From positions 1,485,660-1,549,659 of the forward strand of contig VUYV01000158.1 in NCBI GenBank assembly GCA_008711295.1: a stretch of DNA of 64,000 bases, given 5' to 3'. Of this stretch, positions 60,606-64,000 are shown in pieces. The stretch is from Anarhynchus alexandrinus (taxonomy: Eukaryota > Chordata > Aves > Charadriiformes > Charadriidae). The position numbers and the translations under genes are program-made. The notes under the pieces are model-generated. The model was not told where the DNA came from. It did not search any database and saw only the letters and a program-made list of their open reading frames with translations. How positions within the stretch are numbered: the first letter of the stretch is position 1; every line of letters starts with the position of its first letter.

Positions 60606-62649
60606 AAATCTGTCCTAAAATGAATACGTGGCAGTCTTAGTTTGCCTGAGTCTTTAGTGGAAGATTTCCACTTGTGTTTTCTGCCAAGTAAATTCAATTT
60701 ATGAAGAAAATCTAGAGTCCAAGTGTTGGACTGTTAGTATCTTTTAACAAGGTCAATGTGGTGAAGCAGAATATTGATAAAAGTGAGGTGACATTTAACA
60801 GTGGACCAGCTGAGAGATCTTTGTGTTCCCATGTAATGTGAAGATTGAGTGTCCCCTAAGCTCATTGTTTTGTGTTTTGTACTTACTTTTGCATGCGTGC
60901 CAGGACATGCTCCGGGAATGGGCATAAACTTTTTTCCTTTTTTCTTTTACGAATACATTTATTTCCTGTCTAGAGCTGGAAAAGAGAAGCAACAAGAGAG
61001 GTTTTGTTAAATACAGCAAAATCTAATTACAGCTTGATTTAAAGCCACATTTACACAATGGCTGAGGGGTGAGTTCACTTCCACGAAAACAAACTCGTTG
61101 GCTTCCTACTGTGCATTGGGGAATGTGGAGACGTGTGTCCTGGAGAGCAACTGCCTCCCTCTACTGGCACCAACTTTTCTTACACTGTGCTGCAGCTCTG
61201 CTACATGATATAAATATAAGACTGTATTCCTATGCAAAAGAATACTGATGCATGAATTAATTGGTGTATACTCCTCTTACTGATTATGCCACACGTTACG
61301 TGTTACATGTGATAGGCTTGATGTCTGTTTTCTATGAGCTGAGAAATCTTGTTCCTCAATATGAATGGTTGTTTCCGCCAATCCGTATTTTGAACAGTTG
61401 TGTTCCTGCAAATTCAAAGCAGAAATGTTGGTGAATAAACTGCATTTTCTCGACAATATGATTTTCACTGAGGGTGCATCTCTGAAAGGTGCAAGCTCTC
61501 ATCTTGATTGTCTGCTGAAGTATCTCTGCTGAAGATACTGGAGTAGTTGAAAATGTGCCTTGAATTTTCTAGTGGTTTTCTTGTTTCCAGCTGATGATTG
61601 CCATTTTTAGCAGTTTTTGGTTACTGAGCTTGCTCTTTATGCTGCTGCTATTCCTTCCTTTTCCGCTACTCTAATTCTTACTCTTAGCAGAGTCTAGAGA
61701 TTAAATATACACACTTGCATTATCTAGAAAAATCGGTGCTAAGCAAAGGTGCTGGACTAGTCTAGCCCAATGTACTTTTGGCAAATGTATGCTGCAGTGC
61801 ATCCTACTTCAGTTTTTGATGTGTTCTTCATTATTCTGGTCTTCAAAATTGTTCTAAAACCTTATACCTGAGGTGCAAATAAAGGGCTTAATGTTCCTTA
61901 GACATGCATTGATATTCCTAACACAATTATCCAACATCCCTATTCAGTGGCCCTCAAGCAGTAGCAACGCAATTGCGCGTGGTGACAAAGATGGTGTTGA
62001 CAGGAGGCCAGCAGAGGAAAGATGCTGCCCTCAAAGAGGGAAAGTGGTGGTAGAAAGTGGCTGGTGGTGGGACTGAAGTTGCTGTGCTGCTCAGCAGCAC
62101 TGCTGAGCCATATTTGGAAGCTGCTCCATGAAGGAATTTGAGTTGGTGAGAGGGCTGGGGCAAGTGGGTCACTAAGTGCCTCAGGACATGGGTGAAATCT
62201 TGGGGAAGAAGGAACAGGCATGGAGCAGGAGGGGAGGGAGTGGATCCCTGTCAGGGTAAGTGGTGTCATGGGAAGGAAGGAGGGACACCAAAGTTTGCTC
62301 AGGAAAGAGCAGTGCAGTGACACTGGTGGAGATGTAAAATGGGAGAGAGAGGGCCAGGCTTTGATGGAGTGTCAAAGTAGAGCAGTTGAGGGACATGTGG
62401 CTCTGCAGCGTGGTTAGTGTTGCAGAAAGGTCAGAAGAGGGATAGAGGTCTGTGGAGGGCTTGTGAGAGAAGTGGTGAGACAGGTGAGTCCGGCAGCGTG
62501 TTTCTGAAAGGTAAAGAATGAGCCCAAATCAATGGTCCTTCCTGACAGTGGGTGGGCCAGCGTGTGAAGAAATGGAAAGTTGCAAGAAACAGGGAGGAGA
62601 ATGGACAAGATCTTGTAAGATGAATCCTTCTTTCACTGCTAGAGTGATC

Positions 62650-62671
62650 TTTTTTGTTGTTGTTGTTTTTG
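62650..62671. repeat. T-rich / (TTG)n microsatellite
   Basis: A T run followed by four TTG units and a second T run. Confidence 0.85.
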
Positions 62672-64000
62672 TTTGGCGTTTGCTCATTTTACACTTCTCA
62701 GAGGATTTCAGACCCAGCCATATTATTGATATTGGTCAACTATATCTGAAGTTGATGATGGGTGAAAAAGAGGACTGCAAAGCTTGCTGTGATACTGAGA
62801 GAGGTCAGTGAATAGTATGAAGACAATCATATCTCTATGTATAGCTATATACAATTGTAGTCCTAAAACTACAAGACAGTCTCTTTGCCATGAAGTCATA
62901 CCCAGGGAAATCTGCCTGTCCGAAGTCTCAGACCTGTATTCAGTTTACTCAAACTTTTGTAAACATTAATTCACCATTTCTTGCTGCTTCTCCAGATATT
63001 TCTGGGCTTTAGTTAGGTCCTTGTTGGAGTTCCTGTATTCAGTGCTTTGTATTTTCTCAGAGGAGTAGTCATGTGAAGGACATCAACTGAAGAAAGAGAA
63101 ATAAATTGTCGTATCCTGCGCTGTTTTGCCTGCATTGTATGTGGCTTTCAAACCTTAAGGTGCCCCACAGTGCTAGGAGGATCACCTTGTGATCTTAGCC
63201 TTTTCCATCATGTTGTGTTGAAGTTCTGACCTCGTAAAAGGAAGATGGGCATTCATTGGGATAAAAAAGCAGTCGGGTCCCACCCTTCACCAGTCCTCTC
63301 CAAACCGAGGTGGTGAAGAAAATGGTGATGGGAGGGAAGATCTTTGAGCACATATGCGAGTGTCCAGGGATCAAAGTCAATGTTTTGTATGGCCGCCAGC
63401 TGGAGAAGAGAGCTGCATTCACACTGGGGTACAGCATCCAGTGAAGTACTCATTGTTGTAACCCTTGTGGTCCCTGTCTGGAGCTGTCCCTTGTCTCCCA
63501 GCCGGCTCTGGGCACTCATTGCTGGAAGCCACACAGATATGTAAAGGAGTTTTGTGGCTTTTGCATTGTCTCATGTCGACCCAGATTTCTGCAGTCAGTT
63601 TCTCTCGAGGAGATGACTTGAGGGACAGAGGTGTGTGGATTGCCTCTACTTTTTCTCCAAAAACAAACAAAAAAACCCACCATCAACCAAGAGTTTGATA
63701 AGATCCCTGCTACTAGTCATTGTTGATATGCAGAAATGACTCAGGGTGAGTTACGAGCTTTGTTCTTTTGGAAGCTTTTCTTTCAGCTGTGACAACTGTG
63801 AAGTTTATTCTCCTAGGAAATGCACGGATCTTTCAGTCCCACCCCCTAATAATTAAACAAGCTAGGTGTTCCTGCTGTTTCTTTAGTGGATGACTTTTCA
63901 GAGATGATGGCATTTTCAGCTACATTAATTACCAGAAGTACACTGTCAAAATACTAGGTATGTGATTTTATTACTTCCCTGAAAGAGCCATAAACCCTCA

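Larger units (their letters stand above)
60319..64000. other. Non-coding stretch to the window end
   Basis: Contains a G-rich tract (60591-60605), a strongly purine-rich plus strand from about 62000 to 62640, a TTG microsatellite, and a less AT-rich segment at 63180-63660 open on both strands. No recognisable gene or exon. Confidence 0.4.

Noticed and set aside
62000..62330. 127-codon minus-strand open frame (61940-62323)
   Set aside because: Product of the purine-rich plus strand, giving a Ser/Pro/Leu-rich low-complexity translation. No domain.
1..64000. tRNA, rRNA, CRISPR arrays, prokaryotic operons or defence islands
   Set aside because: None seen. No cloverleaf with A/B boxes, no regularly spaced repeats and no ribosome-binding-site/ORF arrangement. 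The DNA is vertebrate in character.

Overview
The window looks like bird nuclear DNA. The main evidence is nine copies of the avian-type CR1 LINE 3' end, on both strands, plus five solo endogenous-retrovirus LTRs of avian type. There are no bacterial, viral or organellar genes. No complete protein-coding gene can be read. Almost every open frame is short, carries no recognisable domain, or lies inside a repeat. The only protein homology I recognise with confidence is the decayed C-terminal part of a CR1 reverse-transcriptase ORF at 56.9-57.4 kb.

Layout. 1-19.1 kb: AT-rich intergenic or intronic DNA with two solo LTRs (0.35-0.95 and 15.2-15.9 kb) and four CR1 tails (3.2, 6.7, 9.5, 18.6 kb). 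19.2-20.46 kb: the one strong promoter candidate, a CpG island with many GC boxes, broken by a 327-base run of N (19535-19861) and ending at a good splice donor after 20456. A 55-codon frame starting at 20292 runs in frame exactly to that donor, and its Arg/Ala/Ser-rich, acid-poor start would suit a mitochondrial presequence. 20.5-64 kb: probably the first long intron(s) or 5' part of that plus-strand transcription unit. It contains an old LINE remnant split by a compact ERVK-like LTR (23.65-24.7 kb), a near-identical pair of solo LTRs (43.4-44.2 and 47.7-48.4 kb), five more CR1 pieces, an ancient MIR SINE (60.2 kb), simple repeats, and several short segments with convincing splice acceptor/donor pairs (22.4, 25.4, 35.4, 36.3, 45.4, 53.4, 53.9 kb). 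These segments could be exons, but their phases do not join into one obvious reading frame, so they stay candidates.

The most distinctive structure is mobile DNA. Four ERVL-like solo LTRs all lie in the same orientation, each bounded by its own perfect 5-bp target duplication (AGAGC, CATGG, AAAGT, AGTTG). Each carries, at the same place upstream of its TATA box, a paired TGGYCA/GGGTCA direct repeat that resembles a nuclear-receptor response element. I found no evidence of a new defence system, CRISPR array, tRNA or rRNA gene.
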